A stretch of 64,000 bases of DNA from Porphyromonas somerae DSM 23386 (GTDB lineage: Bacteria > Bacteroidota > Bacteroidia > Bacteroidales > Porphyromonadaceae), in NCBI RefSeq assembly GCF_000372405.1, contig NZ_AQVC01000004.1:199-64198 (forward strand), in the 5' to 3' direction. The notes below the pieces were generated by a model that worked only from the letters and a program-made list of their open reading frames with translations, was not told the DNA's origin and searched no databases. Shown here in pieces: positions 17,107-25,665 of the stretch. The translations under genes and the position numbers were made by a program. How positions within the stretch are numbered: position 1 is the first letter of the stretch; every line of letters starts with the position of its first letter.

Positions 17107-17469
17107 TTAATCCTCTTCCCCCAATGATTCATCAAATTCTTGCTGTAGCTGTAGCAGCAGTACCAAGTCCTCCTGACTGATATCTATGTCTTGCTCATCT
17201 TCAGCAGCTGTCTTTTGTACGAATTGATAGAGGTCGTCAATATCTATCTCCACCTCATCTTCATCACCCTCAATGCCCTCGGTGTACTCATCCCATAGCT
17301 CAAAGAGATATAGGAGGTCTTGGTCTAGGAGGTCATTGATACGCTCCATATCCTTAGTCTCTTCTCGAACGTAGTCCAGTAGCTCTTCATCGTACCAATC
17401 GAGCTCGTCATCATCCTCGTAGTCCTCTAAGTCGAGGTCTTTCTCTGAGTCATAATCTTGCTCCTTCAT
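17107..17469 (-). CDS. Highly acidic small protein of unknown function
   Basis: A 120-residue protein made largely of Asp, Glu, Leu and Tyr, with no signal peptide or membrane segment. Basic residues are very few after the first 45 positions. No domain is recognised. CAAAAGTA at 17533-17540 gives a TACTTTTG -7-like box on the minus strand about 65 bases upstream, so it may have its own promoter; a -33 box at normal distance is not clear. It precedes the OmpA lipoprotein gene by 20 bases. Coding is supported by the uninterrupted frame, composition and tight spacing. Confidence 0.65.
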   Translation of the reverse strand: MKEQDYDSEKDLDLEDYEDDDELDWYDEELLDYVREETKDMERINDLLDQDLLYLFELWDEYTEGIEGDEDEVEIDIDDLYQFVQKTAAEDEQDIDISQEDLVLLLQLQQEFDESLGEED

Positions 17470-17577
17470 AGCCCTTTATCTCTATAGAATTAGTCATTAC
17501 CTAGCGGGGTGCTTCCCCTTTACATTCTTACACAAAAGTAGGTAAATAAATGATACAAGACACTTATTTCCTTTGAT

Positions 17578-18237
17578 TTAACTAAAAATACCACTTCCTA
17601 CTCTGATGAAGGTAGCTCCGTGCTTCAGTGCCAAAGGGTAGTCGTGAGTCATCCCCATAGAGAGCTCAGAGAAGTGTGGACTCCCCTTAAATGCTCCCTC
17701 CTTGAGGGATTGGAATAACTCCTGTAGGTGTGCGAACTGCCCCTCCACCACACTCATATTATCGGTGAGGGCGGCCATACCCATCAGCCCACAAATCTGG
17801 GCATGCTGCAACCCCTCTATCTCGCCACTCTGGAGGAACTCTTGAAGCTCATCCTCGGTAAAGCCGTGCTTAGTCTCTTCGCCTGAGATGTGTATCTGTA
17901 GAAGTACTGGCAACGTCTCACGCCCTAGTCTCACACACTGCTTCTCCACCTCCTGTAGTAGTCGAAGGCTATCGATGCTGTGTATCATAGAGACAAAGGG
18001 CACCACGTACTTGACCTTATTCCTCTGTAGCGTACCGATGAGGTGCCACTCTATATCCTTGGGTAAGTGCTCTTCCTTAGGGAGTATCTCCTGAACACGG
18101 TTCTCACCAAAAAGTCGTTGACCCGCATCGTATGCTTCCATCACCTCTGCCTCGGTGTGGTACTTAGATACCGCAATGAGCTTTGTACCCTCTGGGAGCT
18201 CTTGTCGGAGTGCCTCTAGCCGCTCTTTGATACTCAC
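17578..18237 (-). CDS. YggS/PROSC family pyridoxal-phosphate homeostasis protein
   Basis: PLP-binding protein that buffers pyridoxal phosphate and affects amino-acid metabolism; it has no known catalysis. The 219-residue product is a single alanine-racemase-like barrel. The PLP lysine lies in KLIAVSKYHT (about residues 20-29), and the family marks GENRVQE, WHLIGTLQRNK and SMGMTHDYPLAL are present. Length is usual (220-235). It overlaps the DUF4494 gene upstream by 4 bases (translational coupling). Confidence 0.93.
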   Translation of the reverse strand: MSIKERLEALRQELPEGTKLIAVSKYHTEAEVMEAYDAGQRLFGENRVQEILPKEEHLPKDIEWHLIGTLQRNKVKYVVPFVSMIHSIDSLRLLQEVEKQCVRLGRETLPVLLQIHISGEETKHGFTEDELQEFLQSGEIEGLQHAQICGLMGMAALTDNMSVVEGQFAHLQELFQSLKEGAFKGSPHFSELSMGMTHDYPLALKHGATFIRVGSGIFS

Positions 18238-18677
18238 TTTGCTTCCTCCCCAGTATTTATTTGGTACTTAAATACGTCCATGTAGGTGGTCTCTGTGATA
18301 CTTGCCACCTCGTAGTCTCCGAGCGTATCCTTCATCCCTTTGTGGAGGTTCTCAAGTGCCTCATCAAGGTCATCGGCTTGTACGATTATCTGCACAAACT
18401 TCCGCTTCTCCACCCCTGCCTTTTCGTCGAGGGTGATGAAGCCAACCTTGCTCTTGTAATATCGCTCGCTCTTATCATCAAGGAAAAGCTCGTATAGGCG
18501 TACCTTACGGACGCTGTCTACAATGTAGCTTCCTCGGCTGTGCATCTCCTCAGAGATACGGGTCTCTGCCTCTGTAAAGGACTCTGCATCTACCAGGTAA
18601 GACTCACTTACCTTACGCATCTTTCCCGATTGATTAATCTCCTTTTCGTATGTTATTTTGCAGTCAAACCAACTCAT
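18234..18677 (-). CDS. DUF4494 domain protein
   Basis: A 147-residue cytosolic protein starting MSWFDCKITYEKEINQSGK, the typical start of the Bacteroidota DUF4494 family, with VSESYLVDAESFTEAE following. Function is unknown. It lies directly between an isochorismatase-type gene (1 base away) and yggS (4-base overlap). This tight spacing is often conserved and suggests a link with cofactor or PLP metabolism, which is inference only. Confidence 0.85.
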   Translation of the reverse strand: MSWFDCKITYEKEINQSGKMRKVSESYLVDAESFTEAETRISEEMHSRGSYIVDSVRKVRLYELFLDDKSERYYKSKVGFITLDEKAGVEKRKFVQIIVQADDLDEALENLHKGMKDTLGDYEVASITETTYMDVFKYQINTGEEAK

Positions 18678-18678
18678 A

Positions 18679-19236
18679 TTATTTATCTAGATTCTCTAAT
18701 GTTACAGATTTTACTTTGGTCTCTCTTATGATTCCATTGAGGGCTGTGCCATCGTCAAGGCTAGGGGAGGCATCCGTGAGCACTGTGATCTTACTCGCCA
18801 GTCTGTGGCGGACTAGATCCTTTAAACTATTAAGCACACAGACATTCCCCGCTAGACCGCAGAGTAGAATCTCCTCGGCACTCTCTAGCTCCTTAGGGTA
18901 GCTATCCTCAAAAGCGCTGTACTGATCGCGGTCTAGATCGCACCCTTTCTCTATAAAATTGATTGGGCAGGGAAGTGCAATGAGTGCCTCCATTAGAGGC
19001 TCCCAAATGGCAGCTCCCGTGCTATACTTTACGCAGTGGGTAGGCCAGATGCCACCATTGGGCTCAAAGCTACAATGCTTGATAGGGTGGGCGTCCATGG
19101 TCACAAAGACTTGGTCGGCTGCGATCTTTGGCAGTGCTGTAGCCAAACGATCCATTGCTTCCGAGGCACCTCCTACTGGGAGGGTACCTGTGATGAAGTC
19201 CAATTGAGGGTCTACTATAATTAAAGCTCTTTTCAT
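18679..19236 (-). CDS. Isochorismatase-family hydrolase, nicotinamidase-like
   Basis: Cysteine hydrolase; by motif most like PncA, which converts nicotinamide to nicotinate in NAD salvage. The 185-residue product has the catalytic Asp in VDPQLDFITG (D9), metal ligands in MDAHPIKH (D-x-H...H), and the catalytic Cys in CGLAGNVCVLNS. The usual TD before VCV is GN here, a modest departure. Length is short-side normal for the family. It sits 4 bases after the acyltransferase gene. Confidence 0.82.
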   Translation of the reverse strand: MKRALIIVDPQLDFITGTLPVGGASEAMDRLATALPKIAADQVFVTMDAHPIKHCSFEPNGGIWPTHCVKYSTGAAIWEPLMEALIALPCPINFIEKGCDLDRDQYSAFEDSYPKELESAEEILLCGLAGNVCVLNSLKDLVRHRLASKITVLTDASPSLDDGTALNGIIRETKVKSVTLENLDK

Positions 19237-19240
19237 AATG

Positions 19241-20419
19241 CTATCTATATTGCTTGGTGGTAATCAAGTGATTCTTTAGTGGTGTAGCGTACATCTCCAG
19301 TATCTTCTCTTTCAAAAACTGGTGATGCTCCGGCGCTGCCTCTACCTTAGCTATCTGCTGGGCTAGGTACTTCTCAAAGGTTGCCTTCTCCTTCTCGCTA
19401 TACATTTTGGCAAACTGCTCACCGCCATGGAGTGCATCAAAAGCAACGTAATTATTGGGGTAGAAGCGGTAAAGGGTGAATATCTGTCGGTCAATCTCCT
19501 CGGCTACTAGCTTCAGAACCTCCTGCTTCGTCTCAGCTGCTTGTGTGATAGTAGAAAGGTCGTAGAGGGTCTCGCCGATGGCAAAGTGTACTCTCCCCTT
19601 CTGCCCTTCTAGCCCAGTCTGCATATTGATGAGGTCGTCTAGTGGCGCCTTTTTCCACGAAGGATCCAGCTTCTTAGCCAGCATCTCCTTGGCTTTGAGA
19701 TAGTCACAAGGATCGTACTCGTAAGTGATCGCCACAGGCGTAATGTGCAGTTTGCTGAGGAGCTCTGCTTCACTCTCTCCTCGCTCGGCACTGAGGGTAA
19801 GCATCTTGAGTACCGCTGTCTGCGTACGGTCATCGGAGTTTTTGCGTCGCCCTTCACTCTGTGCCAGCCATACAGAAGCCTCACCGCCAGCCACTGAGCT
19901 TAGGATATAATTGGAGAGTCGCTTGCTCTCTATCAGCATCTCACGCATGGAGGGGCTTCGCTTTACGATAAAGGCATCGGCCAATCGTACCACTACCCTT
20001 ATCCATTCGCTAATGAGTAGATTGTCCCCAATAGCGATGCGTGGAAAGCCTAGCCCCGAGCTGTAGAGTAGGTAGTTGAGAAAGGCAGAGTCGAGAATGA
20101 TATCTCTATGATTCGAGATAAAGAGTTGCTTCTCCTCACCACGCTTTACCAACTTGCTCTTGCCTGAGATAGTAAGCGAAAAGGTAGAGTCCTTGAGGAT
20201 TGCTTCAATCACTGGCTTGAGGAAAGTCTCCTTGAAGTTGTAGATGGAGGTCGATCTCTCCACCATCTTATCTAATTGCTCCCTACTGATATCCCCATAG
20301 AAGTGATGGAGGATACCCTGAACCTCCTCTTGCTGGACTAGGTGTGCTACCACCTCCTGTACCTCGCTATCAATATAAGGGCGAATGCTCTCAAAATATA
20401 TGTCGTCGGTCTTCATCAT
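19241..20419 (-). CDS. PlsB-type glycerol acyltransferase
   Basis: Membrane-associated acyltransferase expected to acylate a glycerol-phosphate or lysophospholipid. The 392-residue product has the HX4D-type motif in SNHRDIILDSAFL (about 101-113), block II-like FIVKRSPSMREML and block III-like VWLAQSEGRRKN. These match the 1-acyl-glycerol-3-phosphate acyltransferase group of Bacteroidota. The start has two tandem ATGs. It lies 2 bases after ddl in the envelope operon PASTA-RluA-Ddl-acyltransferase. Confidence 0.82.
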   Translation of the reverse strand: MMKTDDIYFESIRPYIDSEVQEVVAHLVQQEEVQGILHHFYGDISREQLDKMVERSTSIYNFKETFLKPVIEAILKDSTFSLTISGKSKLVKRGEEKQLFISNHRDIILDSAFLNYLLYSSGLGFPRIAIGDNLLISEWIRVVVRLADAFIVKRSPSMREMLIESKRLSNYILSSVAGGEASVWLAQSEGRRKNSDDRTQTAVLKMLTLSAERGESEAELLSKLHITPVAITYEYDPCDYLKAKEMLAKKLDPSWKKAPLDDLINMQTGLEGQKGRVHFAIGETLYDLSTITQAAETKQEVLKLVAEEIDRQIFTLYRFYPNNYVAFDALHGGEQFAKMYSEKEKATFEKYLAQQIAKVEAAPEHHQFLKEKILEMYATPLKNHLITTKQYR

Positions 20420-20421
20420 GG

Positions 20422-21417
20422 CTATTTATCTCTCTTATGGTTTTCTAAATGATACTGGATAATACTCATCAATACGTCGCCCACCTTCTTGCCATCGGCA
20501 TGTACCTGCTGAGGGATAAAGCTGGTGGCTGTCATGCCGGGAGTGGTATTGACCTCGAGGAGCACTGGTACCCCCTCCTCAATGATAAAGTCTACTCTAA
20601 TAATTCCCGACGCCCCGAGATATCCATAGATCTCACGTGTGAGTTGCTGAATCTCAGCCGTCATCTCGGGTGAAATGCGGGCGGGAGTAATCTCCTCCAC
20701 TGCACCATTGTACTTCGCATCGTAGTCGAAGAATTGATTCTTCGGCACCACCTCAGTCACGGGAAGGATATGCAGTCCCTCACCATCTTTGTAGGCGCCA
20801 CAGGTAACCTCTGTACCGGTAATCAAACCCTCGATCAGCACCTCATCGGCTTCGCTAAAGGCTAGTTCCACCGCCGGTAGTAGCTCATTCACTTCGTCCA
20901 CTCGGGTAGTAGCTACGCTGCTCCCTCCAGCATTAGGCTTTACAAAGGCGGGCAAGCCGGGCTCTACCGCAAGGATAATAGGACGAATAGGATCGCCCTT
21001 CTGCAACCTTACACTTGGTGCAATCTTGATGCCGAAGCTATGGAGAAAGTGCTTACAGAGGTACTTATTAAAGGTGAGTGCACCGATGGCTGTGGGGCAA
21101 CAGCTATAGGGTATCCGCAGCATATCTAGGTAGCCGGTGAAGAGCCCATCCTCCCCAGGTGTGCCGTGGATGGTAATATAGGCGTAGTCAAAGGTTACCT
21201 TGGTGCCATCAATCTGAACGGAGAAGTCGTTGCGGTCAATGGGGTACTCCTTTCCCTCTAGCTGTACCACCCATTTTTCGTGAGTGATGAGCACGGGGTA
21301 AATCTCCAGTGGTGCCCCTTCCAAAAAGTGGAGGATGCCCTCTCTACTCTTGAGGGAGACCTCATATTCATTGCTGTAGCCACCTGCTACAAGAGCTATC
21401 TTAGGGTGTTGATTCAT
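20422..21417 (-). CDS. ddl: D-alanine--D-alanine ligase
   Basis: Makes D-Ala-D-Ala for peptidoglycan. The 331-residue product has the ATP-grasp arrangement: N-terminal KIALVAGGYSNEYEVSLKS, HGTPGEDGLFTGYLDMLRIPY, the ATP-binding FVKPNAGGSSVATTRV, and metal-site residues in IIRVDFIIEEGVPVLLEVNTTPGMT. Length is typical. It overlaps the RluA gene upstream by 4 bases (ATGA), showing coupled translation. Confidence 0.95.
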   Translation of the reverse strand: MNQHPKIALVAGGYSNEYEVSLKSREGILHFLEGAPLEIYPVLITHEKWVVQLEGKEYPIDRNDFSVQIDGTKVTFDYAYITIHGTPGEDGLFTGYLDMLRIPYSCCPTAIGALTFNKYLCKHFLHSFGIKIAPSVRLQKGDPIRPIILAVEPGLPAFVKPNAGGSSVATTRVDEVNELLPAVELAFSEADEVLIEGLITGTEVTCGAYKDGEGLHILPVTEVVPKNQFFDYDAKYNGAVEEITPARISPEMTAEIQQLTREIYGYLGASGIIRVDFIIEEGVPVLLEVNTTPGMTATSFIPQQVHADGKKVGDVLMSIIQYHLENHKRDK

Positions 21418-22511
21418 ACCTCTATAGGTTCAATGGAGCCAGCCTCTACATATCGTCTCCACTTCTCTAGGAGTGCCGACATATCCTCTGGCAAAGGTGA
21501 AGTAAAATCCATCTGCTCCTTCCTCACAGGGTGATAAAAGCCAAGTGTCTGGGCATGTAGTGCCTGTCGGGGGCAGAGAGCAAAACAATTCTCAATGTAT
21601 TTCTTGTAATTGGCAAAGCGATTGCCTCTAAGTATTTCATTTCCGCCATACCGCTCGTCATTGAAGATCGGGTGCCCAATACTCTTCATATGGGCACGGA
21701 TCTGATGAGTTCGACCAGTCTCTAGCTGGCACCTAATGAGTGAGACATATCCCAGCTCTTCCTCCACCTTGTAGTGGGTGACGGCTGTTTTTCCGACCTC
21801 TCCCTCGTAGGGAAAGGTGGTCATAATCATCCTATCCCGAGGATCACGTGCTAGGTTGGTGCGGATCGTCCCCTCCCGCTCCTTTGGACGCCCCCAAATG
21901 ATTGCTTGGTACTCCCTACGAGTACTCTTCTCAAAGAATTGCCGTGCAAGAGCTGTCCGAACCGTAGGCTCCTTGGCGATTAGTAGCAGACCACTCGTGT
22001 CCTTATCAATGCGATGGACGAGGCCCACATTGGGGTCGTTGGGGTCGTACTTAGGGTCGTCCTTTAGATAATAGGCAAGGGCATTGAGGAGGGTGCCCGT
22101 ATAATTGCCGTGACCTGGGTGAACCACCAAACCTGCTGGCTTATTGACCACCATCAGGTAAGGGTCTTCGTAGAGAATGTTGAGAGGGATATCCTCGGGG
22201 ATAATCTCTAGTTCGTAGGGAGGTCGCTTTAACCGCAGTGAGACCACTTCGCCAGGGCGTACCTTGTAATTGGATTTTACAGCCCTATCATCCACAAAGA
22301 GGGCACCCGCCTCAGCGGCTTGCTGAATGCGATTGCGACTAACCTTGGGCATACGATCTACCAAGAAGCGGTCAATGCGTAGGGGCGTCTGCCCTTTATC
22401 TACCACGCAAGAGAAGTGCTCGTAGAGCTGCTCCTCTAGGGTCGGCTCCTCCTCTTCTAGAAGGTCCTCCTCTTCCGTTGCTTCGTAGTCTATGTACTTA
22501 TCTATCGCCAT
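21414..22511 (-). CDS. RluA/RluD-family pseudouridine synthase
   Basis: Converts uridine to pseudouridine in 23S rRNA. The 365-residue product has an acidic N-terminal extension (about 1-35), an S4 RNA-binding domain (about 42-100, with DRFLVDRMPKVSRNRIQQA) and the catalytic domain with the key Asp in HRIDKDTSGLLL and the motif GRTHQIRAHM. It resembles RluD by length and layout. It sits between the PASTA protein (10 bases) and ddl (overlap), the usual Bacteroidales arrangement. Confidence 0.92.
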   Translation of the reverse strand: MAIDKYIDYEATEEEDLLEEEEPTLEEQLYEHFSCVVDKGQTPLRIDRFLVDRMPKVSRNRIQQAAEAGALFVDDRAVKSNYKVRPGEVVSLRLKRPPYELEIIPEDIPLNILYEDPYLMVVNKPAGLVVHPGHGNYTGTLLNALAYYLKDDPKYDPNDPNVGLVHRIDKDTSGLLLIAKEPTVRTALARQFFEKSTRREYQAIIWGRPKEREGTIRTNLARDPRDRMIMTTFPYEGEVGKTAVTHYKVEEELGYVSLIRCQLETGRTHQIRAHMKSIGHPIFNDERYGGNEILRGNRFANYKKYIENCFALCPRQALHAQTLGFYHPVRKEQMDFTSPLPEDMSALLEKWRRYVEAGSIEPIEV

Positions 22512-22521
22512 GGGGCTTTAC

Positions 22522-23205
22522 TCAAAACCAGTTTTCTCCAGAGGGTTCCTCAATTGGGGTGTCAAGCGGAAGGTCTAGCGAACTATTCTGAAGGCTATCC
22601 ATCATCGCTGTCTCGTACTCTTCGGCCGAGGAGACCTCCATAATCAAGTGGGTGTTGTAGGGGATACGCTCGCCTGCACTGAGGTACCTGCCAGTGCTAT
22701 CCTTGAGATGCAACACCAGTAGATGGTGTGGCCCTGGTACATATTCTATCGTGACATTCTTAAAACCAGCACCCTTTAGCATCATCTCCACTGAGCGCTC
22801 CGATAGCTCTTCAAACTCAGGGATCTTGATGCTCTTGACGTTCATCGTATTGACCGTCACAAAGATCGTGCGGTGGGGCTTGATGCGTGAGCCCGCCTTG
22901 GGAGTAGTATCTAGTATGATGCCAGGGGTCTGACCCTCTACATAGACGGAGTCAACCACCTCCATATTTAGGTGCGACCGCCCCAGCATCTCAGAGGCTT
23001 CGACTTGCGAAAGCCCAATGATATCGGGTGTCTCTATGGCTTTGCCGTGACGGGTGTATATTTTGAGGAAAAACATTGACCCCCAAAGAAGCAATAATCC
23101 AGCTAATACAATCAGTCCTATATGTATCAAAAGCCTAAGCCACCATGGTTGTTTATTGCTCCATGGTAGTTTTAGCTCTTTTTCGTCGGTTTCTTTGTTA
23201 CTCAT
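22522..23205 (-). CDS. PASTA-domain membrane protein
   Basis: A 227-residue protein with a short cytosolic start, one membrane segment (about 24-48) and two PASTA repeats (about 55-118 and 120-190), with typical PDIIGLSQVEASEML and VEGQTPGIILDTTPKAGS. PASTA domains bind peptidoglycan or cell-wall fragments. There is no kinase domain, unlike PknB-type proteins. As first gene of the operon with RluA-type synthase, Ddl and an acyltransferase it probably acts at the cell wall. Confidence 0.85.
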   Translation of the reverse strand: MSNKETDEKELKLPWSNKQPWWLRLLIHIGLIVLAGLLLLWGSMFFLKIYTRHGKAIETPDIIGLSQVEASEMLGRSHLNMEVVDSVYVEGQTPGIILDTTPKAGSRIKPHRTIFVTVNTMNVKSIKIPEFEELSERSVEMMLKGAGFKNVTIEYVPGPHHLLVLHLKDSTGRYLSAGERIPYNTHLIMEVSSAEEYETAMMDSLQNSSLDLPLDTPIEEPSGENWF

Positions 23206-23449
23206 TTGCTATGTGATAAGGTAGTATTATTGGCACTTCCATACGTAAGGTATGGTGCCGCCACGTTGTCAATTACCATTCAAAATTACCACAATTCCAC
23301 GATAGTAGCAAAGATGTACCCTTAGCCCTGTGTATTGAGGAGTCTGTTATTTAGTTTTTATTCAACCACAATTGCTGAGTGTTTCGTGCGGGGTAATAGG
23401 CTTATTGTACTTCTTTTGACTTGGAGATTGGGGTGTTTTTTTGCCTCAT

Positions 23450-23594
23450 TTTAGGGCGGTGAAAGTGATTTTATAACCCATTGTTTTTCAGATTGATATG
23501 AGGGCGTCAATTGAGTTGCAACTAAGCAACCGGTTAGTTGCATCTCGGCAATTGCTTAGTTGCAACTCGCCGATCGCTTAGTTGCAACTCAACT
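23450..23594. repeat. Structured intergenic repeat, copy B
   Basis: In the 639-base gap between the divergent PASTA and peroxiredoxin genes. The left module TTTTAGGGCGGTGAAAG then TTTTATAACCCA matches copies A and C. The unit array at 23510-23593 begins TTGAGTTGCAACTAAGCAA and ends with the inverse TTGCTTAGTTGCAACTCAA type sequence, so the element is nearly symmetric. Outside the repeat the gap is AT-rich and I see no gene. Confidence 0.85.
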
Positions 23595-23844
23595 TTTGGC
23601 TACTTGCACTATGGGGTAATAGTCAATGGAAAAAATGGTATAGGAGTGTCGTGGCGAGTGTTTTTTTGCAGGCGATAATAATTTTCCGATGTCAAGATTT
23701 GTTTTCTAAACATTTCGGGGGTGATGAATGTTATTGGTAATAGAGGAGGAGAAGATTTTCCTTCTTTAGAAAGTTGTTTTTTTATTCACCCCGTCACAAA
23801 GCTCTTTCTGTAGGTGCGTGATGGATTAAGATTTACAAATAGAT

Positions 23845-24474
23845 ATGTTTACATTAGTAGGAAAGAAAGCACCTGATTTTAGTGCAACGGCTGTGAAAGG
23901 TAGTCAGTTTATTGAGAACTTTACCCTATCGCAATTTGAGGGAAAGAAGTATGTAGTCCTTTTCTTCTACCCTATGGACTTTACCTTTGTGTGTCCTACG
24001 GAGCTACACGCATTCCAGGCAAAGCTCGCGGAGTTTGAGAAGCGTGATGTGCAGCTGATTGGTTGCTCAGTGGATAGCCAATTCTCGCACTTTGCTTGGC
24101 TTTCTCAGGATCGTAAGGAGGGTGGTATCAAGGGAGTAGAGTATCCAATTGTTGCCGACTTCTCAAAGGTGATCTCTCAGAACTTCGGCGTTTTGGCTGG
24201 TGAGGAGGATTATGATGAGGAGGGTAACCTGATCTTTGAGGGTAATCCTGTAGCTTACCGTGGTCTATTCCTGATTGATAAGGAGGGTATTGTACGCCAT
24301 ATGCTGGTGAATGACCTGCCACTCGGACGTAATGTGGATGAGGTGCTTCGTATGGTAGATGCCCTGAAGCACTATGAGGAGTATGGTGAGGTGTGCCCTG
24401 CCAACTGGAATGATGGCCAGGAGGCGATCAAGGAGAGCCACGATAGCGTAGCTAACTATCTATCTCACCACTAA
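23845..24474 (+). CDS. Two-Cys peroxiredoxin (AhpC/Prx1 type)
   Basis: Thiol peroxidase reducing hydrogen peroxide and organic peroxides. The 209-residue product has the peroxidatic Cys C50 in FYPMDFTFVCPTE and the resolving Cys near residue 184 in EVCPANW. The length and the Bacteroidota-type CPANW tail fit typical two-Cys peroxiredoxins of the Prx1/AhpC group. No ahpF reductase gene is adjacent. It has a strong terminator 30 bases downstream. The long leader region may hold a stress promoter, which I could not pin down. Confidence 0.93.
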   Translation: MFTLVGKKAPDFSATAVKGSQFIENFTLSQFEGKKYVVLFFYPMDFTFVCPTELHAFQAKLAEFEKRDVQLIGCSVDSQFSHFAWLSQDRKEGGIKGVEYPIVADFSKVISQNFGVLAGEEDYDEEGNLIFEGNPVAYRGLFLIDKEGIVRHMLVNDLPLGRNVDEVLRMVDALKHYEEYGEVCPANWNDGQEAIKESHDSVANYLSHH

Positions 24475-24504
24475 TCGTTAATAATTTAGTAGGTAAAAGT
24501 AGGC

Positions 24505-24548
24505 GGCTAGTGATTAGTGTTGGACACTGTTCACTAGCCACTTTTTTT
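24505..24548 (+). terminator. Terminator of the peroxiredoxin gene
   Basis: GGCTAGTGA (24505-24513) and TCACTAGCC (24531-24539) form an exact 9-bp stem, followed by ACTTTTTTT. It overlaps the last codon of the convergent acyltransferase gene. Confidence 0.75.
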
Positions 24549-25629
24549 ATACTCTCCTTGAAATATAATTCCAAGCAACGATACGAATCTGATCAATCAG
24601 AGTGGAAGCAAGGTATATGCCAAGAATCATCAGTCCAGTGTATAATATAGCCACTGGAAGGCTGTAGGTGGCATAGAAGTAAAGAACAGCGGTGGTATAG
24701 TAGGGAGTGATATTGGGGTTTGCGTGAGTTAAGTAGGCAGAGAAGGAGGAGGCTGCACTCCAATTAATCAGCTTGGATTGAATATTTAGTTTTGAAAAGA
24801 ATAGCAGTAAAGCAACTGATGAGATAATGACAGTTGGAGCTAAGTAGTCAAAAAGGTAGTGGTGTCTATTATAGATGGCTTTAGCAACCCTTGCTAAATT
24901 GCCCCATCCCTCCCCAATAATGGGCAAAGAGACGATAAGGGTGGTGACGATGAGTGAAATGCCAATGTAAGTAAGGAGGTCTATGCTTTTGGGTAACTGA
25001 GAAAATCGAGGCTTATAGATACGAATGTACCTAGCGAGTAGGTAGAGACCTATAAATGAGTGTGTTGAATAACCTTCATTAAAGAAGTAAGCATTGCCTA
25101 ACCAACCATAAGTGGATTGGAATATGAAGAATACGATCAGTACTATTTCATAAACCCGTTTAGAGCTATGCTCAATAAAGAGATTAAGAACTGGAGATAA
25201 GATATAGAGCCCAATATAGGCTTTAATAAACCAACCAAGTTTGGTGGCATATAATACCTGTGCAATTCCTTTGAAAGTAAGATCGGAAAACCCACATAAG
25301 AGAGCCGTTATATAGATGGCTGTGGAGTAAAAGAGGCACTGAAAGATAAAGTTGAAGAACCCTTTTAGCCTGGGTTTGATCCCAAACCATCCAGATATAA
25401 GTACAAAGAGATTGACGCATACAATGGATAGGCTTTGACAGAGCACCATCCAAATGGAATAATAGGTGTTCTGTGTGAAGCATTCCCACTGTGGGGACCC
25501 CTGACTAAAGTAATTAGCGTGGACTACGAGGATCAATAGGGTAGCTACAATACGTAGTAGCTCCATATTGGAATCTCGGGTGGTGATTCTTTCCTTTATG
25601 GTGTGACTGCTGTGTTGGGTATTATCCAT
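24547..25629 (-). CDS. Acyltransferase-3 family membrane protein
   Basis: Integral membrane O-acyltransferase of the type that acetylates cell-surface sugars. The 360-residue product has about ten hydrophobic segments and the family start RDSNMELLRIVATLLILVVHA, with the conserved arginine (R26) and histidine (H40) expected for the active site. Residues SAYLTHANPN near the C-terminus fit the last segments. The acceptor is unknown; exopolysaccharide or LPS are possible. It is read alone, convergent with peroxiredoxin. Confidence 0.85.
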   Translation of the reverse strand: MDNTQHSSHTIKERITTRDSNMELLRIVATLLILVVHANYFSQGSPQWECFTQNTYYSIWMVLCQSLSIVCVNLFVLISGWFGIKPRLKGFFNFIFQCLFYSTAIYITALLCGFSDLTFKGIAQVLYATKLGWFIKAYIGLYILSPVLNLFIEHSSKRVYEIVLIVFFIFQSTYGWLGNAYFFNEGYSTHSFIGLYLLARYIRIYKPRFSQLPKSIDLLTYIGISLIVTTLIVSLPIIGEGWGNLARVAKAIYNRHHYLFDYLAPTVIISSVALLLFFSKLNIQSKLINWSAASSFSAYLTHANPNITPYYTTAVLYFYATYSLPVAILYTGLMILGIYLASTLIDQIRIVAWNYISRRV

Positions 25630-25665
25630 TTCTTTCTTTTGTGGTGCAAATAGTTGATGAGATAC

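Noticed and set aside
23595-23844. OxyR-type operator before the peroxiredoxin gene
   Set aside because: No clear ATAG-n7-CTAT type repeats were seen in the AT-rich leader.
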